From Arthrobotrys musiformis (taxonomy: Eukaryota > Ascomycota > Orbiliomycetes > Orbiliales > Orbiliaceae): a stretch of DNA of 64,000 nucleotides. The translations under genes and the position numbers were made by a program. The stretch lies in contig JAVHJL010000002.1 in assembly GCA_036971715.1 (NCBI GenBank), positions 900,501-964,500 on the forward strand, given 5' to 3'. Positions 43,384 through 54,766 of the stretch are shown here, one piece after another; position 1 is the stretch's first letter, and each line of letters begins with the position of its first letter. The notes beneath the pieces were generated by a model, which was not told where the DNA came from, made no database searches, and saw only the letters and a program-made list of their open reading frames with translations.

Positions 43384-46048
43384 TGTTTCTCTTACTGACT
43401 CCTGTTGAAGCCCGAACAAGCTATCTCGTGATACTTTCCACCAGTATAAACAAATAAAATAAATAAACGAAGTATCCAAGAGCTGCAGAGATAGGTACTC
43501 GGTAGGTAGGCAACAAGGAACGGACTGTGTTTCTCTTTGAAAACAGGATCCGATTCAAGATCAAAGGAACAGCGCTCGCTAGCGAATGACTTCATTCAAA
43601 GCAAAGCAAAAAAAGGGCAATGGCAAAGGGGAGCAGAGGAGCAACAGAGCAGCACATTCGGTCGCTTCCACTCAACGAAATTGGCCCTTTCCCCGATTAG
43701 GAGACACAAGCGAGGCTGCTCCTGCGTGTAACACCCCATCTCCATTTCCCCCGCAACACACTTTCTCCGCGAAATCCCCCAACACTTCTCCTCTTCGCCT
43801 TTATCCGCGATTCACATGCTCTACCCCATTCCATTCCATAGGCCTGAAAGCGGGTACATCGAAGTGTAGTTACATATGACTTAGCAGATATGACATGCGG
43901 GGTATGGAACATAAACTTACCGAAGTGCCGGACAAGGCTAGCTATCGTATCAACAGAACGAGAACACGAACACGAGGGAGGTCCGGCTGAAAAATGAAGC
44001 CTGAGGAACGGTCACCATATGTATAATTTACAACGGGTATACCTAGTAGACGTCGTACTGATACTCCCCATACAGTATCGATTATGAGTCTCTGCAGCTA
44101 CTCAGGTATCCATTGCAAGGAAGTAATGACTCGGCCCAATGTTAATCCGCGAATGCTCATCCCTAGCCCTGAGCAAATATCCTAAAGTTGCCTGTTGCAT
44201 GTTGTAAAGACTCCATTATACAGGATTCATGCCCAGTTTATATCTAGGCACGGTTTAGAACAAAAAAGCAAGGGGATTAATCAGTGAATACTATATGAAT
44301 TGATATTGTTTCCTTCTAAAAAAATATTTATGCACACCTATTTCTGATTGGTTTTATATGCTCTGTAGTAAATCAGTCAGAGGACATATTGAAACCGTGT
44401 CGTAACTCTAGAAATACCGACTTAAGCTATAAAATTACTTATTTAGTTATGGATATCTCAATCTCGTGGACACCCAACATCGGCACTTAGGCGCCATCCA
44501 CAAACCCTGCCCAGGCTAAAATTTAACGATCGAAGTATAGGTACCCGCAGGACCGATATTGGAAGGCTTCTAGAATAACAACGGTCCGCGGTAACATGGG
44601 ATAGTGGAGACTGTATCATAGGGCTGTGCTGCGACATAATATAAATTGTGCATGAATAAAGTGCTCAATCGTCGCGACGTCTTCTGAATCCGTCGAGAAA
44701 AATGGCGGTTATGATATGATGGACCAGGAGAACCAGCTTCAATTTAATATTTCAGGTGCTCGAGGCAAAGTTAGGAACTCATGCTCAAAATATATATACT
44801 GACCGAAAATATCGGTACTTTACCACTTCGCTCGACAAATCCGCCACAGCCTGAAATTTTGAGCAATCGTGGGATTTTAGCAAAGAGGTTTTCAGACGTG
44901 TACGCATGCACAATGCGATACTGTCCCAATATTAGTAGCGTCGTGAATAGCACTTTAGCAGAAGTTGTTTAGGTTATACACTAGATATTTAGATATGATC
45001 GACGCATACTGGGCGTGGAAATTTATCCATACAATATTCAATTTAAGGCTTATAACAACGAGTAGCTCCGGAAGACCTTATGCAATATACTCCCTCCTTT
45101 GAAGGACATAATCACTGCGGTGGCGCGGCGGGGAAGCGGGATGCTATCTTATAATTAAATGCCCATCGGGTCCCCATAACCATGGGCTTGGTATACCACC
45201 AGGCACGCAATCCCAATCGATGCATGTTGCCGGCCGAATGGCTGGGAAATTGTGTAGCGCCCGTTACCCTAATATGATACCACCAGTTCACATTCTGCTG
45301 GTGGAGTAAATAAGCATCGTGTGCACCCATGGATCCACCAGTATAAAGAGGTTACTAGCGAATTCAGTATCATCCGATATATAAAAAGCAGAACAAAGTA
45401 TCCGTCATAATACGTCATCAATACAACGGAAATAGCGCGATATGATATACCTACTCAAGTATAACAAAAGAGGCGGTTCACAGTGCTTTTTTCTTTCGGT
45501 TTATACAAGGTCTCCATGGATCCATGGGTCCGAAGGCTTTTGAGCCAAGAACGGTTGCCGCGGTTGAAGTTCTCGGGATATAAAACAAAATAATTTCTTG
45601 AAATTTTTTTATACATACCTTTAATTTGTGATCGAAATCTCCACAAGGGGAGGGTTTAGATCAGGCCGCCGTGTGAACCAGTTACGACGAGGCCGAGGAC
45701 GTCCGCACAGCTCATCGATCATCGCATCGATATGATGCAGCAAGCAATGTGCCCGTCGAGTCATGACATACGTACCTCGCCATATGATCGAGAAAAAAAA
45801 ATCCCTTTGAGCCCTGAAATCAAGAATTTAAATGAAAAGAGAGATCTACAATGCATCATGCACATGCAAGTGCCGGAATGCCTTTTCACTCGTTGGGAAA
45901 AGACAAGCAGCGTGCACCGGGGCCCCATCAATATCAACACTTTCTTATGCACTATTCCAGCAAAACCCGTCAAAATCCAGCTATTCCATCCGAAAGAACA
46001 AACTAAAACGTAACCCAAAGGGAAAGGGAAAAACTTGAAACCCAAACC
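43384..46048. other. 2.7-kb intergenic region
   Basis: Lies between the start of the M20 gene (minus) and the start of the HAD gene (plus), so it holds two divergent promoters. I see no gene, RNA or mobile element. Weak open frames at 43537-43912 and 45732-46038 have no domain signal or coding-like composition. A TATATATA stretch occurs at 44791-44798. Confidence 0.5.
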
Positions 46049-47407
46049 ATGCACCTCTGTTCACCGGTACGGGTTCCCATACGTCTGGTAAGACGGCTAT
46101 CAACATCTCCACTGAGATTAAACACATCACCTCTGAAAAACAAACAAATGGAGGCTCCACAGTTGGTATCAGAAGAGGCGCCGCCGTTGATTAGGCATTT
46201 GGTTGTGGACTTCGACCAAACTCTTACCCTCAAAGACACACTATCAACACTAGTAACAGCCTCACCGTTACCCGAGGCACCGGAAATATTCAAAAACCAC
46301 CTGACAAAAGCCTACCTGGAGGACTATGCTGCCCATGTTCAGGCATACCCGCCCGATCGGAATTCTATACCCTCCGAGTTCGCATTTCTATCGAGTCTCC
46401 GCTCTATTGAAAGGAAAAGCATAGAGCGGGTGGAAAGCTCAAACATCTTCAAAGGAATATCCCGGGCAGACATATCGGTCGCCGCAAAGAAAGTACAAGT
46501 ACGCAAACCACACGAATTCAAAGCGTTGGTGTCAAAGGTGCTACCGTTACACCCAACTTCAAAAGTCACGATCCTCAGTGTCAACTGGTCTGCATCGTTT
46601 ATCCGTGAGGTGTTGGATTCCATCAATTCGGACGAGGGTCATCCAAGCCACCACAAAAGCTTAACCGCACCGGAGTTCGAGAAAGTGGAGATTATTGCAA
46701 ATAACTTGGTGGAAGACAGTCAAGGTTTCACGACGGGGAAAATTGACAGGTGGTTCCACAGTCGTCGTAATAAAAGTCGGCTCAACGGTCGTGCTTCCAG
46801 TGGTGGAGGTGGTGGAGATGATAATAATGAACATGGGATATGGACCGCAGACGATAAGCTGCAAATATTGAACGGCATTCTTGAGATTGAGGGGCAGACT
46901 CCTCAGACTGGAATGAATCCGGCGGGCACTAGGGATGTGGATATTGAGACGGATACACTAGTAGTAGGTACCGCTGTGGATCAGGCCAACAAGCACCAAT
47001 TTCCAACAGAAACCACAACAGACACAATAACGATGCCAGAATTGGAAATGGAAGAGCATGGAGCCAGGTTCGCTGGTTATAACATCTATGTAGGAGACTC
47101 GCCCACGGATTTTGCCGCGTTATTAATGTGTGAGAAGGTGCATGTCGGGTTTATTATGGGTGGGGAGGGAGAAAACAAATCTTTGTTAGATGCGTGCGAA
47201 CGGACGGGGGTCAAGGTGTTGGAGAAAAAGAGAGTCAATAGTAGAGAAGGTGGAGACGCCGACAATTGCGACGCGGAAGGGCCGGTTGAAACATATGGGA
47301 AGAGTGGGTTACCAAGGCATCGTGATGGAGATTTGAGAGTTTTGTACCGTATTAGGGGGTGGGAAGAGATAATGGAGTGTCTACAGCACCCCGAACAATG
47401 GCATTGA
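46049..47407 (+). CDS. HAD-superfamily phosphatase, possibly mitochondrial
   Basis: Single exon of 452 residues. The HAD motif I is VVDFDQTLT (nucleophile D54, acid D56), motif II lies in TILSVNWS, and motif IV in YVGDSPTDFAALL. These three motifs define the phosphoserine-phosphatase-like branch, which hydrolyses phosphate monoesters through an aspartyl-phosphate. The substrate cannot be told from the sequence. The first 33 residues are Arg/Ser/Leu-rich without acidic residues (PIRLVRRLSTSPLRLNTS), which fits a mitochondrial presequence. A second ATG at codon 34 (MEAPQL) would give a cytosolic form. An Arg/Gly-rich insert (SGGGGGDDNN) and a poorly conserved acidic loop break the domain between motifs II and IV. 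It stands alone on the plus strand with no operon-like neighbour. Confidence 0.85.
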   Translation: MHLCSPVRVPIRLVRRLSTSPLRLNTSPLKNKQMEAPQLVSEEAPPLIRHLVVDFDQTLTLKDTLSTLVTASPLPEAPEIFKNHLTKAYLEDYAAHVQAYPPDRNSIPSEFAFLSSLRSIERKSIERVESSNIFKGISRADISVAAKKVQVRKPHEFKALVSKVLPLHPTSKVTILSVNWSASFIREVLDSINSDEGHPSHHKSLTAPEFEKVEIIANNLVEDSQGFTTGKIDRWFHSRRNKSRLNGRASSGGGGGDDNNEHGIWTADDKLQILNGILEIEGQTPQTGMNPAGTRDVDIETDTLVVGTAVDQANKHQFPTETTTDTITMPELEMEEHGARFAGYNIYVGDSPTDFAALLMCEKVHVGFIMGGEGENKSLLDACERTGVKVLEKKRVNSREGGDADNCDAEGPVETYGKSGLPRHRDGDLRVLYRIRGWEEIMECLQHPEQWH

Positions 47408-48893
47408 GAAGCGGGAGCTAGCTATTGTTGATAACCTTTATCGGCCGGGAGAGTGGAAGAATTTGCAAGATCGGTCCCATCTTCCTCTGAGGCTGAGGAC
47501 TCAAGATCGCACCTCAATTTGTGAACCCTTGGAAGCTTGTCTTGTCTCGTCACAGACATTCCGGAGTGTGAACTCCGCAAACAACAATGAAGATGATTCG
47601 GCCACTCCCTTTTTGTTTCGTCAGCCACTCAATCATTTCAATATCAGTCGTCCATAATGATATGATAATGAGCAGGCATTCTGCGACCAGTTTGCCGAAA
47701 GTTGCTTAGGCTTTGACGCTAGCGTGGGCGATAATGAGAGCTTTGAAGGGAGCCTGCTAAGCTAGTATGGGCATGTGATGAGATTGGGCTTTGCCATCGT
47801 GGAAGTGAACCGCTTTGCGTCTGTGTGTGGGTGAAATTAAGAATAGACTAAGAAGTCCAGAAGCGAAATGGAAGAAACTTTGGGGCAAAGGTTGACTTTT
47901 TCGAACGAAGCCGTCGACAATCCAATCCCGCTACACATGTACATATGTCTGTAGATGTACTGCGTACTAGTACAGTGTGTACTACATACTTATGTATGCG
48001 GGTGTCGAGGTGAGAAGTTGGAGGAATGCAGAAGCTAGCGTACCATGTCTTCGGGTGAAAGCACGCCCGAACTAAAGCCAGGAAGAGCAAGCATATCTCC
48101 CTTCCCAGCAAGCTAAACCCTTCCACCCCCAGCTAGCCTTTGGGAACCGATTCCGCAGGCTCCGTTTGGAAGCTGGGCATCCCAAGGGAAGCCCGCTTTT
48201 GATAGGCACACGGCAGATGTCGTCTGCGAGTGGCCCAATTGTGCCAGCATTGTCCCGGTCTGCAGAATCACAGCGAGGGAGGATTGGAGGGACAAGAGGT
48301 ATTTAATGCAATGCAGCTGCCCAGATGTACGCACACCGCAGACGAAAAAGGCGAGAAGGAGCAGTCCCGACAACCAGGTATCCCTCCTCATTTGGCCCAA
48401 ATTCTCCCCAAAGCTCGCCAGTCTGTGGCCATCCCAGCCAGCCAGCACAAAGTTTCCCAGTCCGGTGGTACCGGAATCCCCAGGTTCCATTCTTCCCTTT
48501 TTTCACCCAACAGGGCCTTGATTTTGCCGTTTAAAAGGGACAGCACAGCAGCACAGCAGCAGCACAGCAGCACATGCTGACGATAATTTGGTGGAAGAAT
48601 TCTGCACCGACGTCGACATTGTCCTCCCAACGAATCGAATCGAGCCGAATCTAATGCGACCTGGGTTCCGATAAACCGGTGCTATCGCCACCATCACAAC
48701 TGTTTTTTGGGACCCTTTCGTCCGCAGCAGCAGCAACAGCAAGCAGGTGGAGGCAGGTTGAGGGTAGTTGGATTCAGCAGTGTGTTGTTTTCTGGGGGGA
48801 AGAAAAGGAAAGGAAGCAAGAAAACGAACGGACCTTTCTCCTTCTCCATCATTCAGCCCTTTTCGGGTCGACGCTTCTCCGCATTTTTGATTC
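47408..48893. other. Intergenic with CAG/CAGCA repeats, leader of the F-box gene
   Basis: No supported gene. The segment 48539-48572 is a CAGCA/CAGCAGCA microsatellite, and 48724-48752 is a CAG/CAA-rich run. Both lie in the likely 5' leader of the F-box gene. A cluster of CA/TG dinucleotide palindromes (ACATGTACATATGT) lies near 47934-47947. Small open frames in all phases over 48230-48630 are driven by the repeat content. Confidence 0.5.
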
Positions 48894-49913
48894 ATGGTCG
48901 ACAACGACGGCTGCTGCACCGTTGACGGCAGTTTTAAATCTCCGACCTTTCACGTAGCGACTTTATCCGGCATCGACACCAGCTTCGATCTTGATATCGA
49001 TATCGATATCAACATCAACGGCTCCGAAAACGAGATGCCTCTCGATCTTTTTTCTCTTCCAGACGATGTGCTCCTTATGATCATGTCGTTCTGTGACAAC
49101 CCACGTCTCCTTAATCTTCGTGCTGTCAACTCTCGTTTCGACAATCTCCTTCGCACTTATCCACGTCTCATCTGTGATCAAATCATCAGAGCTCACTTTC
49201 CCGACCCTTTCATTACACATTACTTCCAAGAATACACCGACTTCGAGCTATGCTATTTCGGTCTTCAATCCCGCTTCGATGGTTATGATTACCATATCCG
49301 ACAGCTCAAGCGTTTCGGTGCTATCGAGGGTTATCTCGAGGCAGTCGAGGAGATTCTACACTTCTTGACCATAAAGCCTCCAAAGATCCCAGGTCAGCAC
49401 TTCAGCATCAAGGGGCTTCCGAGACCAAACTTGGGAACGAAGAGATGGGTTCTGATCTACTTCACCATGTTGTATCATCATAACACCATTGATCTTTCGT
49501 TCCTTCATCTGCATTGCAATTGGCCAGCGTCCGTGTTGGCGAACACGAGCGAAGGCTGTTTACGGGAGTATCCTATTCCCTACATCCACTCACCGCAGTG
49601 GGACGATGCTGTCGATTGGGTTGAGCGTGTCCTTATGGCCAAGATTTGGCGGACTGTCTCTGCTGCTGATGTTAGCTCCAACATTTGGAACTCGCCGTCC
49701 GAGATCTTCCCGTTGTTGAGAACCTTCGTGAGACATACTCATCCCGAAGAGCTCAAGGCAGTGGTCGGCAGTTGCTTTTCTCTCGAATGGACTGGCAAGT
49801 TAGACAGGCAAATCTTGACCGACTTTAGAATGAGGATGTTGCCCTTCGGCGACGTTTGCGAGACTTGGACGAGATTGTATAAAGGCACTATCCATGACAA
49901 GAACATTGTCTAG
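48894..49913 (+). CDS. F-box protein
   Basis: Single exon, 339 residues. An F-box motif starts at about residue 48 (MPLDLFSLPDDVLLMIMSFCDNPRLLNLR) and links Skp1 of an SCF ubiquitin ligase to a substrate-binding part. The rest is helical with a Trp/Tyr-rich core typical of fungal F-box proteins but with no named substrate domain. The N-terminus before the F-box contains an Asp-Ile tandem (DLDIDIDINI) encoded by GATATC repeats. Two ATGs compete: 48894, and 49035 just before the F-box, which would give 292 residues. I keep the longer form with modest confidence. It converges with another F-box gene 1.1 kb downstream. Confidence 0.78.
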   Translation: MVDNDGCCTVDGSFKSPTFHVATLSGIDTSFDLDIDIDININGSENEMPLDLFSLPDDVLLMIMSFCDNPRLLNLRAVNSRFDNLLRTYPRLICDQIIRAHFPDPFITHYFQEYTDFELCYFGLQSRFDGYDYHIRQLKRFGAIEGYLEAVEEILHFLTIKPPKIPGQHFSIKGLPRPNLGTKRWVLIYFTMLYHHNTIDLSFLHLHCNWPASVLANTSEGCLREYPIPYIHSPQWDDAVDWVERVLMAKIWRTVSAADVSSNIWNSPSEIFPLLRTFVRHTHPEELKAVVGSCFSLEWTGKLDRQILTDFRMRMLPFGDVCETWTRLYKGTIHDKNIV

Positions 49914-51052
49914 GATACGCTCCTCTAGGTGATAACACACATATACTTCAACTAGAGTGGATATTCCCTCCTTTTATCCTATCTTGAGAGTCTGACCTGT
50001 ACGATTTTTTATTTTGCCGTTTGTTTTTTTGAAAGTCTTTCGACCTGTCTGGTTTTAATATTTGCCGTTTATCTTTTTAGCATGGGAGGTTATTTCACGA
50101 ACACACACATACGGTCTCTCTGACTAGAGGATGTCTCCGGGGGGGTACATATCTGTCGAGCATTTCGGTTCAGAATGCTGCGGGTATCTACGAAAAATTG
50201 AGACACCATCCTCTACTCGGCGAGACGGTTAGACGATACCCTGTTTTTTTATGGTCTCAGGACCGGTTCGGTTGGGTTACGGAAAAGAATGATCTTCTTT
50301 TGCTCCTTGCTTGATATCTTCTACTCTGGTCAACAAGACGAAACATAGCGACGGTCGCATACATACACACGCCTCTCGCAGCTACATGTTGCCTTTGACC
50401 TGATTGTTTCCAAACTAATTTGCTCGGGCGGTTTATTTTTCAATGGGAGGTTTTTCTCAGCGCGGAAATTGCTTTTGCTCTCTTGCTTTCGCTATTTTAG
50501 CCATTGAAATTGTATTTTAAATAAGCTGCGTGACGCCCTAACGACCTTCGAAGCTGTTTTCTATGCTATATGCTGGAATACTTTTGACCTTTTCTTCTTC
50601 AATCTATCTTTTCTATCTTTCCTGTTCTTGATCTTATCTTGCTTTCATCATTGTGCTGTCCTTTCAACATGCAGCAATCGCCATGTAGTCTGGTTTACGA
50701 GACAGTTCGCCTGTGCTCTTTTTCCTTGCATGATCGATAGTATACAGTTTAGTCTATTAAATTTTATATACTGATATAATTACTATGATATTAAGAGCTC
50801 CCCAGTAATTGACTCGGATGCCTTCCATTCCCCGGACATGGTTTCCCTGCCTTATGTTCATTAACAGCCACAAAAAAACCGACAATCGTAGAATTACACG
50901 TAGCACCTGCCCCATACCCGGCCCCGGTATACCGTCGCACCAGAATAAAAAAGCCTAATGCGTGCATGCATGAAGAAAACAAAAAAAACCGTTTTATATA
51001 AAACCTTCCCCCCCCCCCCCCCCCCCCCCCCTGACATTGCGAGTTTTTTTTG
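49914..51052. other. Intergenic between two convergent F-box genes
   Basis: About 1.1 kb with T-rich 3'-end-like sequence after the first F-box gene, and no coding frame. It contains near-duplicate words (TTTTGCCGTTTGT at about 50013-50026 and TTTGCCGTTTATC at about 50060-50072). A 24-nt C run lies at 51008-51031, listed separately. Confidence 0.5.
51008..51031. repeat. Poly(C) tract of 24 bases
   Basis: An uninterrupted run of C on the plus strand, ending 21 bases from the stop codon of the minus-strand F-box gene, so that gene's transcript would carry a 24-nt G run in its 3' UTR, if the tract is real. Long G/C homopolymers are rare in fungal genomes and are also frequent places of sequencing error. 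The exact length should not be trusted. Confidence 0.8.
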
Positions 51053-52426
51053 TTAAGTGTCAAGCGTATAACACGGCACTTCAGCGACGGTGGTACCATC
51101 TTGTTCCTCCCAGAACATAACCTGATACCTTGCGGCCGACATCTGCGGTAACCACTTTATGTTCGCACGAACGACACCCTGGACCCTGACTTGTCGTAGG
51201 TTCCGACAGTACTTGCCGAGTAATCTGATGTCGGTGAAGACGTCGTGGTTGTAGGGTGGCGTGAGGGGTGCTATGCCTAGGGAGAGGTGCATGAAGAGGG
51301 AGTGGAAGACGAGACGGGAGCCTGTTCCTAGGTTGTGTAGGCTGGGGGTCTGGTAGTGTGGGTTAGCTATGGTGTTATGGATTTTGGGGATTTTGAGAAG
51401 GGTTCTGCTACGGGCTTCGTGGACGTACTATTGGTCGGTCAATCCAATATTCGAACTCCTCCAGCTCTGGGAACGCGGCCGCAAGTTCTGGTACGTAGAG
51501 TTAGCAATCTAATTGACCATGGAAAGGATCGAGTAGAAATCCTTACTTTGTAAATCAAAGACATCCAAAGTTCTTTGTATCTTCAACTGTCGAATCCCAT
51601 TTGCCAAACCGCCTTCTAACCCAAGTTCCAGGATCTCCATTACAAAACCCTCTGTTCTATCGCGATATGCCCAAAGCTCGCTACCAATAAGCACCGGTGC
51701 TCCGAACTCTTCTGGGTGCACAAAGCCTAATTTCCTTAAACCTTTCGGGGTGGGCGCAGCCCTGCTTTTCATCTTGATATCGCCGTCGTCGTCTTCTTCG
51801 TCTTCGTCATTAACCGCTATCTGCGGCTGATTGTCCCCCAACGAAATAACCCATGTAGAATTCTCAGATACCGTTAATTCTTCCAAATACGTCAGATTAA
51901 CATCCTCCTCTTCCTCCCCATCACCGAGCGTATGCCACTTCGAATTCGCGAATATATCGTTAAGCTCAACATCATTAATAGTTATCGATAACGCCCTCAA
52001 CCGGGGTATATGTTGCATCATCCACCTTATAAAACTAAACACCATCTCAGGCGGAGACTCAAGACCAAATATCGTATCCACAGGTTTTCTTAACGAAGTC
52101 TTTACCGCGGAGTATATTCGTAGACTTTCGACATAAGGAAGTACACCCTCATCCATCGACAGCGACTTCAGGGATCGAAAGTCGAAATCTTCTTTCAAGT
52201 CGACGATAAGGTTCTGGAATAGATACGGTCGACATATTTCTCGGAACCGGCTGCATGTTTTGGAGAAACCGTCGAGGATGGAGGGTCTGGAGGCGCGCGT
52301 TGCCTTTGTGGTATTACGGATGTGGGATTTGCTGGTGTCGTCGTCGACGAGGGTTTCGCAGATTTGGATGAGGAGCTCTGTTGGGAGCGTTGAGAGGGAT
52401 GGTTTGTAGTCAGTAAATGAGGGCAT
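51053..52426 (-). CDS. F-box protein, leucine-rich-repeat-like
   Basis: Three exons on the minus strand, 52426-51547, 51487-51429 and 51349-51053 (introns 59 and 79 nt), join in frame to 411 residues. The short middle exon encodes about 20 residues (LAAAFPELEEFEYWIDRPI). The start carries an F-box (STLPTELLIQICETLV, about residues 12-27, then SRFREICRPYLFQNL). The rest has repeated L-x-x-L-x-I/V patterns (LRALSITIND, LEELTVSEN, LRKLGFV), typical of LRR-like fungal F-box proteins that supply SCF substrate receptors. An acidic insert (DEDEEDDDGD) lies in the middle. No known substrate. The ATG at 52426 is the first in the frame. A tract of 27 A lies about 220 bases upstream. Confidence 0.82.
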
Positions 52427-52643
52427 CGAGGGGGACTCTGTTAGCTTTATTTCGCTTCCGTTTCGATGTTTCTATGAGGATACAGGATTTGGCAGCTATA
52501 TTGAGATCGTATTGAACGCGGGCACGTTTGAGGCTGCGACTGCGATTGACGCCTTCTTCGATATTTGCAGAGATTTAGGAGGAGGAGCAACTAAATTAGT
52601 CCGGGAGAACCAAATTCTAGAATCGACCCCTTGGGAAGGGAAA

Positions 52644-52675
<32 letters not shown>

Positions 52676-53164
52676 TACGGGGGAAGAATTTCTACGCGAA
52701 AGGCAGGAGGCTATTGCGTTTTGATCGATCTGCGAAGAGCTCAGTTCGTTTATTCGATACGTCCGGTGTTCCGGCTGAATGGGACCTCGAGACGGGAAGT
52801 TTAAGAGGCGAGCGAGAAACCAAGACGGAAGGCTTGTATTTTTTCGGTAAACGACGTCATGCATGATAACCTCTGCGGGGCATTCGGTATACCGGTACTC
52901 CGTGTTATGATATAAGAACCATATCCGGCCAGTTAAAGGGCGAGCAGCTGGATTGAAAGGATACTAATGAAACTAATGTAATGCGAATTTGCAAAAGAGT
53001 AACTCCAAATACGCCGCATGAATGACCAAGCCACTTCTAGGTACAAGCTGGATAGGCTAGGACATCTTAAGTATTAGCCGATTTACAAAACTCTTGTAGC
53101 GCCCCTCTAACTACTTATCGAACCCTCTGCACCCGAGTTCTAAGAACAAAGTACACTCCCTAAA
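52427..53164. other. Intergenic between F-box and annexin genes
   Basis: About 740 bases that hold the promoter of the minus-strand F-box gene and the 3' end of the minus-strand annexin gene. Apart from the poly(A) tract nothing is recognised. Confidence 0.45.
52649..52675. repeat. Poly(A) tract of 27 bases
   Basis: Uninterrupted A run on the plus strand, about 220 bases upstream of the ATG of the F-box gene on the minus strand, so it is a T run in that gene's promoter or leader. Poly(dA:dT) tracts exclude nucleosomes and are common in fungal promoters. The surrounding stretch 52427-53164 has no gene. Confidence 0.85.
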
Positions 53165-54766
53165 CTAGAGCAATAATTGCGTCAAGAACCTTCTGTAGTC
53201 TCCGCTAGTCTCACCGTGTATCCTATCTTCCAGGGTTCGACGGTAGGTGTCTCGGTAAGCACGTTTTACGTTCTCGAAGTGTGCTCTGTTCCATCTAGCT
53301 TTCACGATACGGTGAATCAATAGAGTATCCCTTGTTCCCAGACCCTTCATAGAATCTTCTAACAGGATGGCATCACGTAATGCCTTATCTGTTCCACCGC
53401 GGACGGCGTAGAGTAGAGCTTCTTGCATGTGGCCGCTGAATTTCTGTTTCGAAGAATAACACGCATTAGTGAAAATGAATCTAAAGTATAGGCTATAGGG
53501 AGAGGGTTCGGCCATTAACTGTACCTTTTCGATCATGACGTCCAGTCGACGATTATACATCCTCTCGTAACTATGGGCGATAGCTCCGATTTGTGCATCA
53601 TTCCTCGACAAAATAGTGCTATAAACCGTCTCCTGGTGCGTTCCACTGAATACACCAGTAATGCCAGATTGACCATGATTTTCCATTGCCATTTGGATGT
53701 TATAAGCATCTTTCTCTGCCTGGGCGATATCCACTGGCGCACTTTCATCGGCTCTTTTGTTCCCGAGCGCGAATACAAACATGCTTTCCGTCTTGAGCGA
53801 AAGGTCGCCGCGGACGTCTGCCTCGAGATCTCGAGAGAACGTGCGTCTGTAAGCTTTCTTTATCGCATCCAGATCCGGCGGTGAACGACACAACAGTACG
53901 TCGGTTAGCACCGATTCAGTCGTTCCGGGTCTGTGGATCGCATCATGCAGAGCATGCACTTCCTCCATAAGCGGACCTCGAGCTACAGACAACAATGCCT
54001 CGCGGAAATTTCCGCTCGTTTCTTTCCTAACATCAGTCAGGAGTTCTCGACCGTATCTCTGGCTGAAAGCGAGTTGTGTGCTATGGACCGCAAATGGCGT
54101 CTGGAGCCCCGCGAGAACACGAATCAGCTCGGCTTCATCAGTACCAAAACCCTTCATCGCTTTTCGGAGATCGTCTGCTTGTTTGCCATATTCTAGGGGA
54201 TTACACCGGGGTGGTTCTTCATAGCCCGGTGATGGGACACCGTAGGCGGGTTGGAATTGGCCGGGGAATTGTTGCTGGGGGTGATGTTGGTATTGTTGGT
54301 TATAAGCTCCTTGAGGGGGTCCACCGTACGGGCCGTTCTGTGGAGGGCCGTAGTTGTTATATTGTTGCTGTGGAGGTGGTGGGCCACCGTAGCCACCTGG
54401 ACCCTGGGGATTAGGTGGGTAGCCACCGTACCCGCCATTCGGCGGTGGCTGCTGGAATGACGCTCTATTATTGCTATAGGCCGGTTGTCCATAGTTGGAT
54501 GGTGGAGGAGGAGCGGCATATCCCTGGCCGTATGCGCCAGGTGGAGGGGGTGCAGAGTTAGGATCAAAATAAGTATTCGCTGAACCGCCGGGCTGGTAGT
54601 ATCCCTGACTCTGGGCGGGCTGGAAGCCTGACGGGTGTGGAGGAACCGGTGGAGGTCCTTGAGGCTGGCCGTAATTTTGGGGGGGATAGCCGTATTGGCC
54701 TTGGGGTGGAGGGGGCTGGCCACCAGGGCCGCCGTAACCGCCGCCTGGGTACTGCTGGTATGACAT
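53165..54766 (-). CDS. Annexin with Gly/Pro/Gln/Tyr-rich N-terminal region
   Basis: Two exons, 54766-53525 and 53443-53165 (81-nt intron, GTACAG donor, CAG acceptor), give 506 residues. Annexins bind acidic phospholipid membranes in the presence of calcium. The core from about residue 188 shows repeat 1 (MKGFGTDEAELIRVLAG), repeat 2 (TESVLTDVLLCRSPPDLDAIKKAY), and a clear last repeat (MKGLGTRDTLLIHRIVKARW), each with the annexin GxGT loop or its variant. The loop of repeat 1 keeps the canonical GFGTD form. Before the core, about 185 residues are rich in Gly, Pro, Gln and Tyr (PPPQGQYGYPPQNYGQ), as in animal annexin A7/A11 and fungal annexin XIV proteins, a head that drives membrane aggregation or phase separation. 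No signal peptide. The intron splits the core just before KFSGHMQEALLYAV. Confidence 0.95.
   Translation of the reverse strand: MSYQQYPGGGYGGPGGQPPPPQGQYGYPPQNYGQPQGPPPVPPHPSGFQPAQSQGYYQPGGSANTYFDPNSAPPPPGAYGQGYAAPPPPSNYGQPAYSNNRASFQQPPPNGGYGGYPPNPQGPGGYGGPPPPQQQYNNYGPPQNGPYGGPPQGAYNQQYQHHPQQQFPGQFQPAYGVPSPGYEEPPRCNPLEYGKQADDLRKAMKGFGTDEAELIRVLAGLQTPFAVHSTQLAFSQRYGRELLTDVRKETSGNFREALLSVARGPLMEEVHALHDAIHRPGTTESVLTDVLLCRSPPDLDAIKKAYRRTFSRDLEADVRGDLSLKTESMFVFALGNKRADESAPVDIAQAEKDAYNIQMAMENHGQSGITGVFSGTHQETVYSTILSRNDAQIGAIAHSYERMYNRRLDVMIEKVQLMAEPSPYSLYFRFIFTNACYSSKQKFSGHMQEALLYAVRGGTDKALRDAILLEDSMKGLGTRDTLLIHRIVKARWNRAHFENVKRAYRDTYRRTLEDRIHGETSGDYRRFLTQLLL

Noticed and set aside
54193..54723. 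His/Pro/Thr-rich frame of 176 codons in the annexin gene
   Set aside because: Another frame of the Gly/Pro/Gln-rich head on the same strand. The annexin frame is continuous and meaningful.
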